Assembly (NCBI GenBank): GCA_003367665.1
Contig: QKXI01000001.1
Location: forward strand, 478,370 to 542,369
DNA: 64,000 bases
DNA from: Leifsonia sp. ku-ls
GTDB taxonomy: Bacteria; Actinomycetota; Actinomycetes; Actinomycetales; Microbacteriaceae
Direction of reading: 5' to 3'
Shown: piece by piece, positions 17,813 through 25,682 of the stretch
Position numbering within the stretch: the stretch's first letter is position 1
How the letters are laid out: every line of letters begins with the position of its first letter
Notes under the pieces: model-generated
Seen by the model: the letters and a program-made list of their open reading frames with translations, nothing else
What the model was told of the DNA's origin: nothing
Databases searched by the model: none
Position numbers and translations under genes: made by a program

Positions 17813-18953
17813 CGCCCCTCTCGCCGGCGCGGTCCGCAGTGCGCTGGCCGCGGTGCTGGATCCCGAGATCCGCAAGCCGATCACCGAGCTCGACATGGTG
17901 GACGCCGTGGCGGTGGATGCGGACGGCCGCGCGTCGGTCGGCATCAAGCTGACGATCGTCGGCTGCCCGGCCGCGGACGCGATCGAGCGGGACGTGCGCG
18001 CGGCGACGGCCGCGGTGCCCGGCGTGACCGGTGTCACGGTCGACGTCTCCGTAATGACGCCGGCCGAGCGCCGCGCCCTGACGGAGAAGCTGCGGGCGGG
18101 GCGTCCGGCGCGCGGGCAGCAGTTCGGTCCCGACTCGCTGACCCGTGTGTACGCCGTGACCAGTGGAAAGGGCGGGGTCGGCAAGTCGACCCTCACGGCG
18201 AACCTCGCGGTCGCGCTGGCCGAGCGCGGGCTGCGCGTCGGGATCGTGGACGCCGACGTGCACGGCTTCTCGATTCCCGGCATCCTGGGCCTCACCGACG
18301 AGAACGGTGTCGCCCCGCGGCCGACGCGCGTGGACGACATGATCCTTCCCCCGGTCGCCTACGGCGTGAAGGTGGTCTCCATCGGGATGTTCGTCGACTC
18401 GGCCTCCGCGGCGGTCGCGTGGCGCGGGCCGATGCTGCACCGGACCATCCAGCAGTTCCTGTCGGACGTGTTCTTCGGCGACCTGGACGTGCTCCTGCTC
18501 GACCTGCCGCCGGGCACGGGCGACGTCGCGATCTCGGTCGGGCAGCTGCTGCCCGGCGCGGAGGTGCTCGTCGTGACGACGCCGCAGCCGGCCGCCGCCG
18601 ACGTGGCGGAGCGCAGCGGGGTCGTGGCCAGGCAGACCGGCCAGAAGGTCATCGGCGTGATCGAGAACATGGCGGGGCTGGTGCAGCCGGACGGCAGCGT
18701 CCTCGACCTGTTCGGCTCAGGGGGCGGCGCCGAGGTGGCGCGACGGCTGTCGGCGGGCCAGGACGACGAGGTGCCGCTGCTCGCGAGCGTGCCGCTCAGC
18801 ATCCCGCTGCGCGCCGGAGGCGACGCGGGCGCGCCGATCGTGGTGACCGACCCCGCCGACCCGGCCGCGGCCGCGATCCGCACCGTCGCGGAGCGCCTCG
18901 CCACCCGCCCGCGCGGCCTCGGCGGCCGCAAGCTCGGCCTCACCCTGCGCTGA
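17805..18953 (+). CDS. mrp: Mrp/ApbC/NBP35-family P-loop ATPase, iron-sulfur carrier type
   Basis: The 382-residue protein has an N-terminal MIP18-like domain (DPEIRKPITELDMVDAVAV) and a deviant Walker A, SGKGGVGKST, then VDADVHGFSIPG and LLLDLPPGTGD. Mrp proteins bind and transfer Fe-S clusters using a CxxC pair near GVIENM. Here that stretch reads VIENMAGLVQPDGSVLDLFG, with no cysteines, so classical cluster bridging is doubtful. The GTG at 17805 overlaps the previous gene. This cluster near tatB and an O-methyltransferase is also found in mycobacteria. Confidence 0.9.
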   Translation: MPDAPLAGAVRSALAAVLDPEIRKPITELDMVDAVAVDADGRASVGIKLTIVGCPAADAIERDVRAATAAVPGVTGVTVDVSVMTPAERRALTEKLRAGRPARGQQFGPDSLTRVYAVTSGKGGVGKSTLTANLAVALAERGLRVGIVDADVHGFSIPGILGLTDENGVAPRPTRVDDMILPPVAYGVKVVSIGMFVDSASAAVAWRGPMLHRTIQQFLSDVFFGDLDVLLLDLPPGTGDVAISVGQLLPGAEVLVVTTPQPAAADVAERSGVVARQTGQKVIGVIENMAGLVQPDGSVLDLFGSGGGAEVARRLSAGQDDEVPLLASVPLSIPLRAGGDAGAPIVVTDPADPAAAAIRTVAERLATRPRGLGGRKLGLTLR

Positions 18954-18960
18954 CGGCCGC

Positions 18961-19345
18961 CGAGTTGCCGCGCGCCGCCGACGCTCGGGCGCGCTAGCCG
19001 CGTCTCCTCACCACTCGACGAACCCCGGCCCGCCGGCCGGCTGTCGCCCGCCTCCCCCGGCCCCGCGGCCCAGTCGCCACATCATGTCACCACTCGGCTG
19101 CGATAGCCGCGTTTACTCACCACTCGGCGAACGCCGCCTCGGAGACCTCGGAATGGCCGTACGACCGGACCCGCGCCCGAGTCGCCACGTCATGTCACCA
19201 CTCGGCTCGGATAGCCGCGTTTACTCACCACTCGGCGGCGCCAACCGGGGCGGCGCGGCGGGGGCCGCGTAGGCCCGGCCCGTGGCCGAGTTGCCGGATC
19301 TTGTCACCACTCGGGCGCGATAGCCGCGTTTACTCACCACTCGGG
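18961..19345. repeat. Intergenic direct-repeat array, four copies of about 60 bp
   Basis: This 390-bp gap between convergent mrp and the PLP-enzyme gene holds four related units, starting near 18961 (degenerate), 19071, 19179 and 19288, about 108 nt apart in the later three. Each has GAGT-GCC, then GTCACCACTCGG, then TAGCCGCGTTTACT and a second CACCACTCGG. The decamer CACCACTCGG therefore occurs twice per unit. Spacer sequences differ. There is no Cas gene and too few copies for CRISPR. I see no credible gene in it. Confidence 0.85.
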
Positions 19346-19346
19346 G

Positions 19347-20831
19347 TCAATCGGAGGGCGGTTCCACGGCTCGGGCGAGGAGCTCGGTGAGGAGGCGCTC
19401 GGCGAGGGGGCGCGGGAGCGCCTCCACGAGGGCGAGGAGCGGCGCCTGGTCGTCGGGCAGGCCGGGCGTCGGGCCGCCGGCGAGGCCGATCCCGTCGAGG
19501 ATGCGGGCCGCGGTCGCCGAGTCGAGCTCGCCGGCGTCGGCGAGACCGGACGGGAGCGCGGAGAGCACCGCGGCGGCGTCGGCCGGCGGAACGCCGCGGG
19601 CCTCGTCGGCCGCGCCGCGGAGGGCCGCCTCCAGGTCGTCGATCCGTCCCTCGGTCACCGGCGTGATCGTGAGGTGCGTCGTGTGCGGCAGCCGCGTCCC
19701 GTCGGCCTGCGTCAGGCCGGGCTGCTCCTGCAGCACCCAGCGGCGCCGGCGCGCGCGGTCCGCCCAGTGGTGCGGGTCGACGCGGCGTGACGCCGGGACG
19801 CCGTCGTCGGACGCGACCGCCAGCAGCGGGCCGGTCGGCTCGCCCAGCATGCGCAGGCCTTCGATGTCGCCCACGATGTCCTGCAGCCCCCGGGTGGCCC
19901 GCCGGCACGACTCCGCGAGCTCCGCGAAGCCGCGGGCGCCGAGGGCCTGGACGATCGCCCACGAGGCCGCGAGGGCTCCCGCCGACTTCGACCCGAGCAG
20001 CGTCGGGTTGACGACCGGGTAGCCCGGCCATCCGGTCGTCGCGAAGTACTGCCGGCGCTGCCGATCGCGTCCGCGCTGCAACAGGACGCTGGCGCCCTTC
20101 GGCGCGTAGCCGTACTTGTGCAGGTCCGCCGAGAGGCTGGTCACGCCGGGCACCCGGAAGTCCCACGCGGGCAGCGCCGAGCCGTCGGAGGCCCGCCAGA
20201 ACGGCAGGATCCACCCGCCGATGCAGGCGTCGACGTGGCAGGCGACCCCCGCCTGCTCGCACGCGGCCGCGACGGTCTCCACCGGGTCCAGGGTGGCGTA
20301 CGGGTACGACGGCGCGGAGACCACCACGAGTGCGACATCGGGCGCGAGGCGCGCCGTGAGCGCCGCCGGGTCGAGCGCGCCGGTCGTCGCGTCGACCGGG
20401 ACGAGGTCGAGCGTCAGTCCGAACAGCGCGGCCGCCTTGTGGAACGCCGCGTGCACGGTGACCGGCGCGAGCAGCCGCGGCACACCGGACCCGCCGGCGG
20501 CGCGCCAGACGTCGCGGGCCGTCTTGACCGCGAGCAGGCACGACTCGGTGCCGCCCGACGTGACGGAGCCCACCACGTCGTCGTCGCCGTGCAGCAGCTC
20601 CCGGGCGAAGCCGACGACCTCGCGCTCCATCACCGCGACCGACGTGAAGGTCGTCGGGTCGAGCCCGTTCACCGGCTGCACCAGGCGCATCGCCTCCGCC
20701 GCCAGCTCGTCGAGCTCCGGCATCCCGGAGTCGTACACGTAGCTGAGCACGCGGCCGCCGTGCGTCGGCGCGTCCGCCGCCCGCAGCGCCGACAGCCGGG
20801 CGAGGATCGCCCGCTGGTCAAACGACGCCAT
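19347..20831 (-). CDS. Group II PLP-dependent decarboxylase, sphingosine-1-phosphate lyase-like
   Basis: The 494-residue fold-type I PLP enzyme has SVTSGGTESCLLAVKTARD for cofactor phosphate contacts, CHVDACIGG for the PLP-ring Asp, and SLSADLHKYGYAPKG with the Schiff-base Lys. Among group II enzymes it looks closest to sphingosine-1-phosphate lyase and archaeal-type glutamate/tyrosine decarboxylases. The last ~90 residues are a C-terminal extension. The substrate is unknown. The start overlaps the end of the upstream MFS gene by 14 nt, so transporter and enzyme are co-translated and may share a substrate. Confidence 0.85.
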   Translation of the reverse strand: MASFDQRAILARLSALRAADAPTHGGRVLSYVYDSGMPELDELAAEAMRLVQPVNGLDPTTFTSVAVMEREVVGFARELLHGDDDVVGSVTSGGTESCLLAVKTARDVWRAAGGSGVPRLLAPVTVHAAFHKAAALFGLTLDLVPVDATTGALDPAALTARLAPDVALVVVSAPSYPYATLDPVETVAAACEQAGVACHVDACIGGWILPFWRASDGSALPAWDFRVPGVTSLSADLHKYGYAPKGASVLLQRGRDRQRRQYFATTGWPGYPVVNPTLLGSKSAGALAASWAIVQALGARGFAELAESCRRATRGLQDIVGDIEGLRMLGEPTGPLLAVASDDGVPASRRVDPHHWADRARRRRWVLQEQPGLTQADGTRLPHTTHLTITPVTEGRIDDLEAALRGAADEARGVPPADAAAVLSALPSGLADAGELDSATAARILDGIGLAGGPTPGLPDDQAPLLALVEALPRPLAERLLTELLARAVEPPSD

Positions 20832-22185
20832 CGATGTCCCCCTTCCGCAGCCGGTACCGGGCGAGCGGCACGAGGCTGATCGCGATGACGGCCGCCGGGA
20901 TGAGGCTGAAGCTCAGCACGATCCCCGCCACCGCGCTCCCCGGCTGCGCGGCCCCCGCCTCTCCCGCGGTGCGCGAGACGTAGCCGCTGACGGCCAGCAC
21001 CAGGCTCAGCACGGTCGCGCCGAGGGCCATGCCCGTCGTCTCCCCCGCCGTCCACATGCCGCCGAACGTCCCGGCCCTGCCCTCGCCGTTGCGCCGGGCG
21101 TCGTGCGAGATCACGTCCGGCAGCATGGCCATCGGCAGCGACTGCATCCCGGCGTAGGCGGCGCCGGCGACGGCCACCGGCGCATACACCCAGGCACCCG
21201 GTGCCCAGAGCAGTGCGAGCATCGACAGGGCCGCCAACGCGAACAGGATGCTGGCCGCGACGAATCCGCGCTCCTTGCCGACCCGGCGCGCCACCACGCC
21301 CCAGACCGGCGTGACGACCAGGGCCGGAGCGATCAGCGCCACGAACAGGAACGTGACCGCGTCCTCCGAGTGCAGCACCCAGGTGGCGACGTAGTTGGCG
21401 CCGGCGAGCATCATCCCGGTCGCCAGCCCCTGCAGCAGGAACGTCAGCAGCAGCGCCCGGAACGGCTGGCTGTCGCGCAGCACCCGCACGCCGGCGGCGT
21501 AGTTCGAGCGCAGCGTCGCGGCGACGCTCTCCCGCGGCGGAGGGACCGCCGCGGGCAGGCCGCGCGGCGCGACGAACGCGGAGACCAGCATCCCGGCGCC
21601 GATCACCACGCCCGCGACGAGGGCCATGAGCAGGTAGCCGGCGAAGGAGTTCCCCCCGCCGAGCGACCGCAGCGCCGGCCCGCCCGCGCCGAACAGCAGG
21701 ATCGCGAACGTCAACACCACCACGCGCCAGGTGAGCAGCCGCGTGCGCTGGTCGTACCCGGACGCCAGCTCGGCGGGCAGCGCGATGTACGGCACCTGGA
21801 ACAGGCTGAACGCGGTCGCCGTCAGCAGGAACGCCAGCAGCACCCACAGCGCGGCCGCCGCGGCCGGCGTCCCGGACGGCACGGCGAAGGTGAGCAGGAA
21901 GAACACCGGGAGCGCGGCGCCGCCGAGCAGCATCATCGGCCGCCGCGACCCACGCGCGGCGAGCATCCGGTCGCTGCGCGCGCCGATCACCGGGTCGATG
22001 ACGACGTCCCACACCTTGGCGACCGTGACGACCACGCCGGCCACGAGCGCGGCGACGCCGAGCGAGTCCGTCAGGTAGTAGACGAGCACGAGGCCGGGCA
22101 GGGTCGCGAACCCGCCCGTGCCGAGCGAGCCGACGGCGTAGCGCGCGACGGTCGCCCTGGTGAGCGACTGCTCCGTTGCGATCAT
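20818..22185 (-). CDS. MFS transporter, glycoside-pentoside-hexuronide (MelB-like) type
   Basis: The 455-residue protein has about twelve hydrophobic segments and the GPH signature region KVWDVVIDPVIGARSDR after the second helix, with VPYIALPAELASGYDQRTRL in the middle. GPH carriers usually import sugars or glycosides with cations, but some members in lyase-like operons carry other solutes. The ATG at 22185 follows TACGCT (22197-22192) by 6 nt, indicating a leaderless transcript that also reads the PLP decarboxylase gene. The pairing hints that the transported solute is the enzyme's substrate or product. Confidence 0.87.
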   Translation of the reverse strand: MIATEQSLTRATVARYAVGSLGTGGFATLPGLVLVYYLTDSLGVAALVAGVVVTVAKVWDVVIDPVIGARSDRMLAARGSRRPMMLLGGAALPVFFLLTFAVPSGTPAAAAALWVLLAFLLTATAFSLFQVPYIALPAELASGYDQRTRLLTWRVVVLTFAILLFGAGGPALRSLGGGNSFAGYLLMALVAGVVIGAGMLVSAFVAPRGLPAAVPPPRESVAATLRSNYAAGVRVLRDSQPFRALLLTFLLQGLATGMMLAGANYVATWVLHSEDAVTFLFVALIAPALVVTPVWGVVARRVGKERGFVAASILFALAALSMLALLWAPGAWVYAPVAVAGAAYAGMQSLPMAMLPDVISHDARRNGEGRAGTFGGMWTAGETTGMALGATVLSLVLAVSGYVSRTAGEAGAAQPGSAVAGIVLSFSLIPAAVIAISLVPLARYRLRKGDIDGVV

Positions 22186-22231
22186 GTCCGCAGCGTAGTG
22201 GATGCGCGGCCACGCAGGCCCGCGCGCCGCG

Positions 22232-22594
22232 TCAGGTGGACTCGGTGTCGTACGGCGGGAGGGCGCCGGCGGTCAGCGGCATCCTGCGCTGCGCGTACGC
22301 CGACTGGGTCACCGGCTTGATCGCGCCGGGCGCGGCCGGCTGGTCCTCCAGCAGCGCCTCGCGGATGATGCGGCGCGGGTCGTACTGCCGCGGGTCGAGC
22401 TTCTTCCAGTCGACCTCGTCGAACTCCGGACCCATCTCGTCGCGCATGCGGTCCTTCGCGCCGTTCGCGAAGTCGCGCAGCGACCGCACCAGCTGGCCGA
22501 GCTTGGCCGCGTACGCGGGGAGGCGTTCCGGGCCGATGACGAACGCCGCGATCACCGCCACGATCAGCAGCTTGTCGAAGGTCAGCCCGAACAC
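22232..22594 (-). CDS. tatB: Twin-arginine translocase subunit TatB
   Basis: The 120-residue protein has the short N-terminal membrane helix and hinge of TatA/B proteins, FGLTFDKLLIVAVIAAFVIG followed by PERLP, then an amphipathic helix (AAKLGQLVRSLRDFANGAKDR) and an acidic, flexible tail. Glu right after FVIGP marks TatB over TatA. It is part of the Tat receptor complex for folded proteins. The GTG at 22594 follows TACCCT (22606-22601) by 6 nt, another leaderless start. It is divergent from an O-methyltransferase, the order also seen in mycobacteria apart from intervening genes. Confidence 0.9.
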   Translation of the reverse strand: MFGLTFDKLLIVAVIAAFVIGPERLPAYAAKLGQLVRSLRDFANGAKDRMRDEMGPEFDEVDWKKLDPRQYDPRRIIREALLEDQPAAPGAIKPVTQSAYAQRRMPLTAGALPPYDTEST

Positions 22595-22690
22595 GTTTCC
22601 AGGGTATCGCGGCGGTGCCTGCACGGATGCCGAGCGAGCCGACCGTATCCTCGGAGTTGGCCGGGTGAACGGCCGGAGGACGGGAGCGCT

Positions 22691-23323
22691 GTGTCAGACA
22701 AGGACTCGAACTGGAGGTTCGCCGACGACGTCGTCGTCGAGAGCGAGGTCATCGTCCGCGCCAGGCAGCAGTCGCTCGAGCTGGGCATCGAACCCATCTC
22801 GCCCGCGACCGGCGCCCAGGCGGCCGTCGTGGTGGCGGCGACGCACGCGGAGAACGTGGTCGAGATCGGCACCGGCGTCGGCGTCTCCGGCCTGTGGCTG
22901 CTCACCGGCGGCACCGAGGCGCAGCTGACCTCGATCGACGTGGAGGTGGAGCACCAGCAGCACGCGCGCGCCTTCTTCACCGAGGCCGGCATCCCGGCGA
23001 ACCGCGTCCGCCTCATCCCGGGCCGGGCGCTGGACGTGCTCCCCCGGATGAACGAGAACTCCTACGACATCGTCTTCGTCGACGCCGACCCGCAGTCGGT
23101 CATCGAGTACGTGGAGCACGGCCTGCGCCTGGTGCGCCCCGGCGGGACGGTGCTGGTGGCGCGCGCGCTCTGGCGCGGCCGCGTCGCCGACCCGGCCGCG
23201 CGCGACGACATCGCGACGGGGTACCGCACGCTCATCACGGAGACGTCGGCGTCAGGTGCGGTGATCAGCGCGCTGTCGACCGTGGGCGAGGGGCTGCTGC
23301 AGATCACGAAGCTGGCGCCGTAG
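22691..23323 (+). CDS. SAM-dependent O-methyltransferase family protein
   Basis: The 210-residue protein resembles the small class I O-methyltransferases related to catechol and caffeoyl-CoA methyltransferases. SAM-binding motif I is VVEIGTGVGVSGLWLLTG, with LTSIDVEVEHQQHAR as motif II and YDIVFVDADPQSV in place of a metal-binding DA(D) motif. The acceptor is unknown. The GTG at 22691 has GGAGGACGGGAG upstream, and TATCCT at about 22647 would give a normal leader. Homologues sit near sigE and tatB in mycobacteria. Confidence 0.88.
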   Translation: MSDKDSNWRFADDVVVESEVIVRARQQSLELGIEPISPATGAQAAVVVAATHAENVVEIGTGVGVSGLWLLTGGTEAQLTSIDVEVEHQQHARAFFTEAGIPANRVRLIPGRALDVLPRMNENSYDIVFVDADPQSVIEYVEHGLRLVRPGGTVLVARALWRGRVADPAARDDIATGYRTLITETSASGAVISALSTVGEGLLQITKLAP

Positions 23324-23394
23324 CGGGTCGCTCCCCCGGTGTCGGTGGGTCCCTCTAGGTTCGGGGGCACCCAGTCGTGTGCGAGAGGAGCCAC

Positions 23395-24099
23395 GTGTCA
23401 TCAGCCAGTTTTCCCTATCCGGTCGCGATCTCTCGGCTCGGCCGGAACGATTCACCCGAACGTCAGATGGCACGAGGAATTCTCTGGCTCGCAGAGCAGA
23501 GCCAAGGCGCGATCGTTGTCGTGACGCCGACGAAACAACTCCATTCCGAAGCCCTGCGCGCGATCGTCAACGCCCGGGGCATCAGCCAGTTGACATGGCG
23601 GGGGCTGACGGCAGGCCAGCTTCGGCAGAGACGGGTTGCCATGGCATGGCCCGACCGTCGGCGCCTGAACATGTTGTGGGACGCCGAGCCCAGTGCGCTC
23701 GTTGTTGTTGAGGATGGCGGCGACGAGGCGAACGAGTGGATCGAAGACGCGCGTCCCATCCAGCTGTTTCCGGACCACGTTCAGGAAGAGTCGCCAGCGC
23801 CAGAGCACATCGTGGAACCGCTTCCCAACGATGCCGACGCGTTCATCCAGCACATCGCCCGAATGGCCGCAGGCTATTCCTCGGGGCTCAAGTGGAACGA
23901 GGAAGACAAACTGAAGGCCGACATGATGAACCGCCCGGAGCGGTGGGCGACGATCAGCGTCTCGCATCTCAGAGCGAGATGCCGCCAACTGGGCATGCGT
24001 CCGGACGATGTCGACACGATCGCCGGGTACTTGCAGCGGCGGAAGGAAGGTCGGCGGTTCAACGTCAGCAGTTCGTACCGCACCTACCGTTTCAACTGA
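23395..24099 (+). CDS. Protein of unknown function, more A/T-rich than its neighbours
   Basis: The 234-residue soluble protein is not one I recognise. Its N-terminal half has an alternating beta/alpha look with IVVVTPTKQLHSEALRAIV and ALVVVEDGGDEANEWIEDA, reminiscent of a Rossmann-like or NTPase-derived fold but without a P-loop. The C-terminal half (DDVDTIAGYLQRRKEGRRFN) looks like a small basic helical domain. The GTG at 23395 is preceded by GAGAGGAG, and TAGGTT at about 23355 may be the -10. Base composition is clearly less GC-rich (about 60% in the lines I counted) than the surrounding genes, suggesting later acquisition. A perfect palindromic terminator follows. Confidence 0.75.
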   Translation: MSSASFPYPVAISRLGRNDSPERQMARGILWLAEQSQGAIVVVTPTKQLHSEALRAIVNARGISQLTWRGLTAGQLRQRRVAMAWPDRRRLNMLWDAEPSALVVVEDGGDEANEWIEDARPIQLFPDHVQEESPAPEHIVEPLPNDADAFIQHIARMAAGYSSGLKWNEEDKLKADMMNRPERWATISVSHLRARCRQLGMRPDDVDTIAGYLQRRKEGRRFNVSSSYRTYRFN

Positions 24100-24128
24100 G
24101 CGGGAGCATCCTGCGCCTCCCCCGAACA

Positions 24129-24166
24129 CGAGAAGGGCCCCGATCCGCGGATCGGGGCCCTTCTCG
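24129..24166. terminator. Perfect 38-bp palindromic bidirectional terminator
   Basis: The sequence is a perfect inverted repeat centred on CCGCGG: arms CGAGAAGGGCCCCGATCCG. It lies between the convergent unknown gene and the DUF3117 gene and should stop transcription in both directions. Confidence 0.85.
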
Positions 24167-24177
24167 CTACGGCTTGG

Positions 24178-24351
24178 TCAGGCGGAGGCGACGACGCTCG
24201 CGAGGGCGTCGTGGAGTTCCTTGGCTTCCGCGTCGTTGACGGACACCACAAGACGTCCCCCACCCTCGAGCGGCACACGCACGATGATGAGCCGTCCCTC
24301 CTTCACAGCCTCCATCGGCCCGTCCCCGGTCCTCGGCTTCATGGCCGCCAT
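24178..24351 (-). CDS. DUF3117 domain-containing protein
   Basis: The 57-residue protein has the conserved actinobacterial sequence MAAMKPRTGDGPMEAVKEGR followed by IIVRVPLEGGGRLVVS and an Ala-rich helix. Function is unknown; its size and strong conservation suggest a small regulatory or structural protein. The ATG at 24351 is preceded by AAAGGGGAG at a good distance. Upstream on the minus strand, GATAATAG may be the -10. Confidence 0.9.
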   Translation of the reverse strand: MAAMKPRTGDGPMEAVKEGRLIIVRVPLEGGGRLVVSVNDAEAKELHDALASVVASA

Positions 24352-24419
24352 GCAGCTCCCCTTTCGTGGATGTCCTCCTATTATCCGACATCCTTGCGGG
24401 CCTGCGGAAATCGTGGGGG

Positions 24420-25682
24420 TCACGGAGGTGACCAGTCGTATCCGTCGATCGACCAGCAGATCGCCACCCATCCGACCTGCAGCGCGACGAACAGCAGCAC
24501 CATCGCGACCCGGTAGACGCGGCTGCGCGGCAGGGCGACCGCGCCGAGCAGCGGGAACAGCGGCATCAGCAGCCGGAACGTGCTCGACTGCGGGAAGAAG
24601 ACCGCGAACAGGTAGAGCGAGTACGCCGCGACCCAGAACCGGAGGTCCACACCGAGCCGGCGGACCGCGGGCGAGAACAGCAGCACGGCGTATAGCGCGA
24701 CGACGACCACCAGGGCGATGATCCCGATCCAGCCGGGCACGCCGAGCATGACGCTGGTCCACCAGTCGGCGCCCTGGAACCACGGCGCGAACGGCACCAG
24801 GTGGGTGTAGCCGATGTACGGCGCCCGCCAGGCGAGCTCGGTGTCGGTGTACGCGGTCCACGAGCCGGTGCCGACGGCGGCGATCGCCGGCCAGGCGAGG
24901 CCGGCGAGGCCGCTGAACACCGTGAGCACGACGCTCAGCACCCGCTCGCGCACGGGGAACGGGTCGGAGCGCCGCCGCACCCAGCGGTAGACGACGTGGA
25001 GGCCGAGCGCGAGCGCGAACGCCAGGCCGCTCGGGCGGGTGAACGCCATCGCGAGCACCACCGGGAACAGCCAGCCGTACCTCCGCTCCACCAGCAGCAG
25101 AAGCGCGGTCGCGAGCAGCAGCAGGTACAGTGACTCGGCGTAGGCGACCTGGAACAGGGGCGACACCGGCGCGACGCAGAACAGGACGACCGCGAACAGG
25201 CTCGTGGACGCGTCCAGCCCCACTCGACGCAGCAGCCGGTGGAAGACCAGTGCCGCGCCGGCCCCGGCCAGCACCGAGACGAGCACGGCCGCGTACGGCC
25301 ACGACAGACGCGTGACGAACATGACCGCGTCCACGACGCCCGGGTAGCCGGGCATGAACGCCCACGCGTTCTCGCTGACGTGGACGCCGTCATTCATGGG
25401 CAGCGTCGCCGGGTAGCCGAAGCCCGCGACGATCTCGTACCAGCGGCCGTCCCAGATGTTGGCGAAGGAGAAGTAGTCGGGCGACGCCGACGTCCACGCG
25501 TTCCGCCCCTCGCCGGCCGCGAAGGCGAGCATGATCACCGTGGTGACGACGCGGGCGGCGACGTAGACGGCGAGCACGCGCACCCACCAGAGCGTCCACC
25601 AGGGGCCGCGGCCGGTCGCCACGGCGGGGGTGTCGTTCAGCGCCGAGCCGTCAGCGGGCGCCGGCGCCGGTGAGCCAGGCAC
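24420..25682 (-). CDS. PIG-V-like polytopic membrane mannosyltransferase
   Basis: The 420-residue protein has about nine to ten hydrophobic segments. A large extracytoplasmic loop after the first contains FANIWDGRWYEIVAGFGYP and ENAWAFMPGYPGVVD, the conserved Asp-containing pattern of the PIG-V / GPI-mannosyltransferase-2 family of GT-C enzymes. These use polyprenyl-phosphate mannose to glycosylate membrane-bound acceptors. It overlaps the end of dapE by 32 nt and is probably expressed with it. The acceptor, perhaps a lipoglycan or protein, is not evident. Confidence 0.83.
   Translation of the reverse strand: MPGSPAPAPADGSALNDTPAVATGRGPWWTLWWVRVLAVYVAARVVTTVIMLAFAAGEGRNAWTSASPDYFSFANIWDGRWYEIVAGFGYPATLPMNDGVHVSENAWAFMPGYPGVVDAVMFVTRLSWPYAAVLVSVLAGAGAALVFHRLLRRVGLDASTSLFAVVLFCVAPVSPLFQVAYAESLYLLLLATALLLLVERRYGWLFPVVLAMAFTRPSGLAFALALGLHVVYRWVRRRSDPFPVRERVLSVVLTVFSGLAGLAWPAIAAVGTGSWTAYTDTELAWRAPYIGYTHLVPFAPWFQGADWWTSVMLGVPGWIGIIALVVVVALYAVLLFSPAVRRLGVDLRFWVAAYSLYLFAVFFPQSSTFRLLMPLFPLLGAVALPRSRVYRVAMVLLFVALQVGWVAICWSIDGYDWSPP

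Noticed and set aside
19084-19272. Small protein reading MSPLGCDSRVYSPLG twice
   Set aside because: It is the translation of the direct repeats, has no Shine-Dalgarno or -10 and no similarity to a known protein.
18961-19345. CRISPR array
   Set aside because: Only four copies, units are too long and uneven, repeats are internally repeated, and no cas gene is present.
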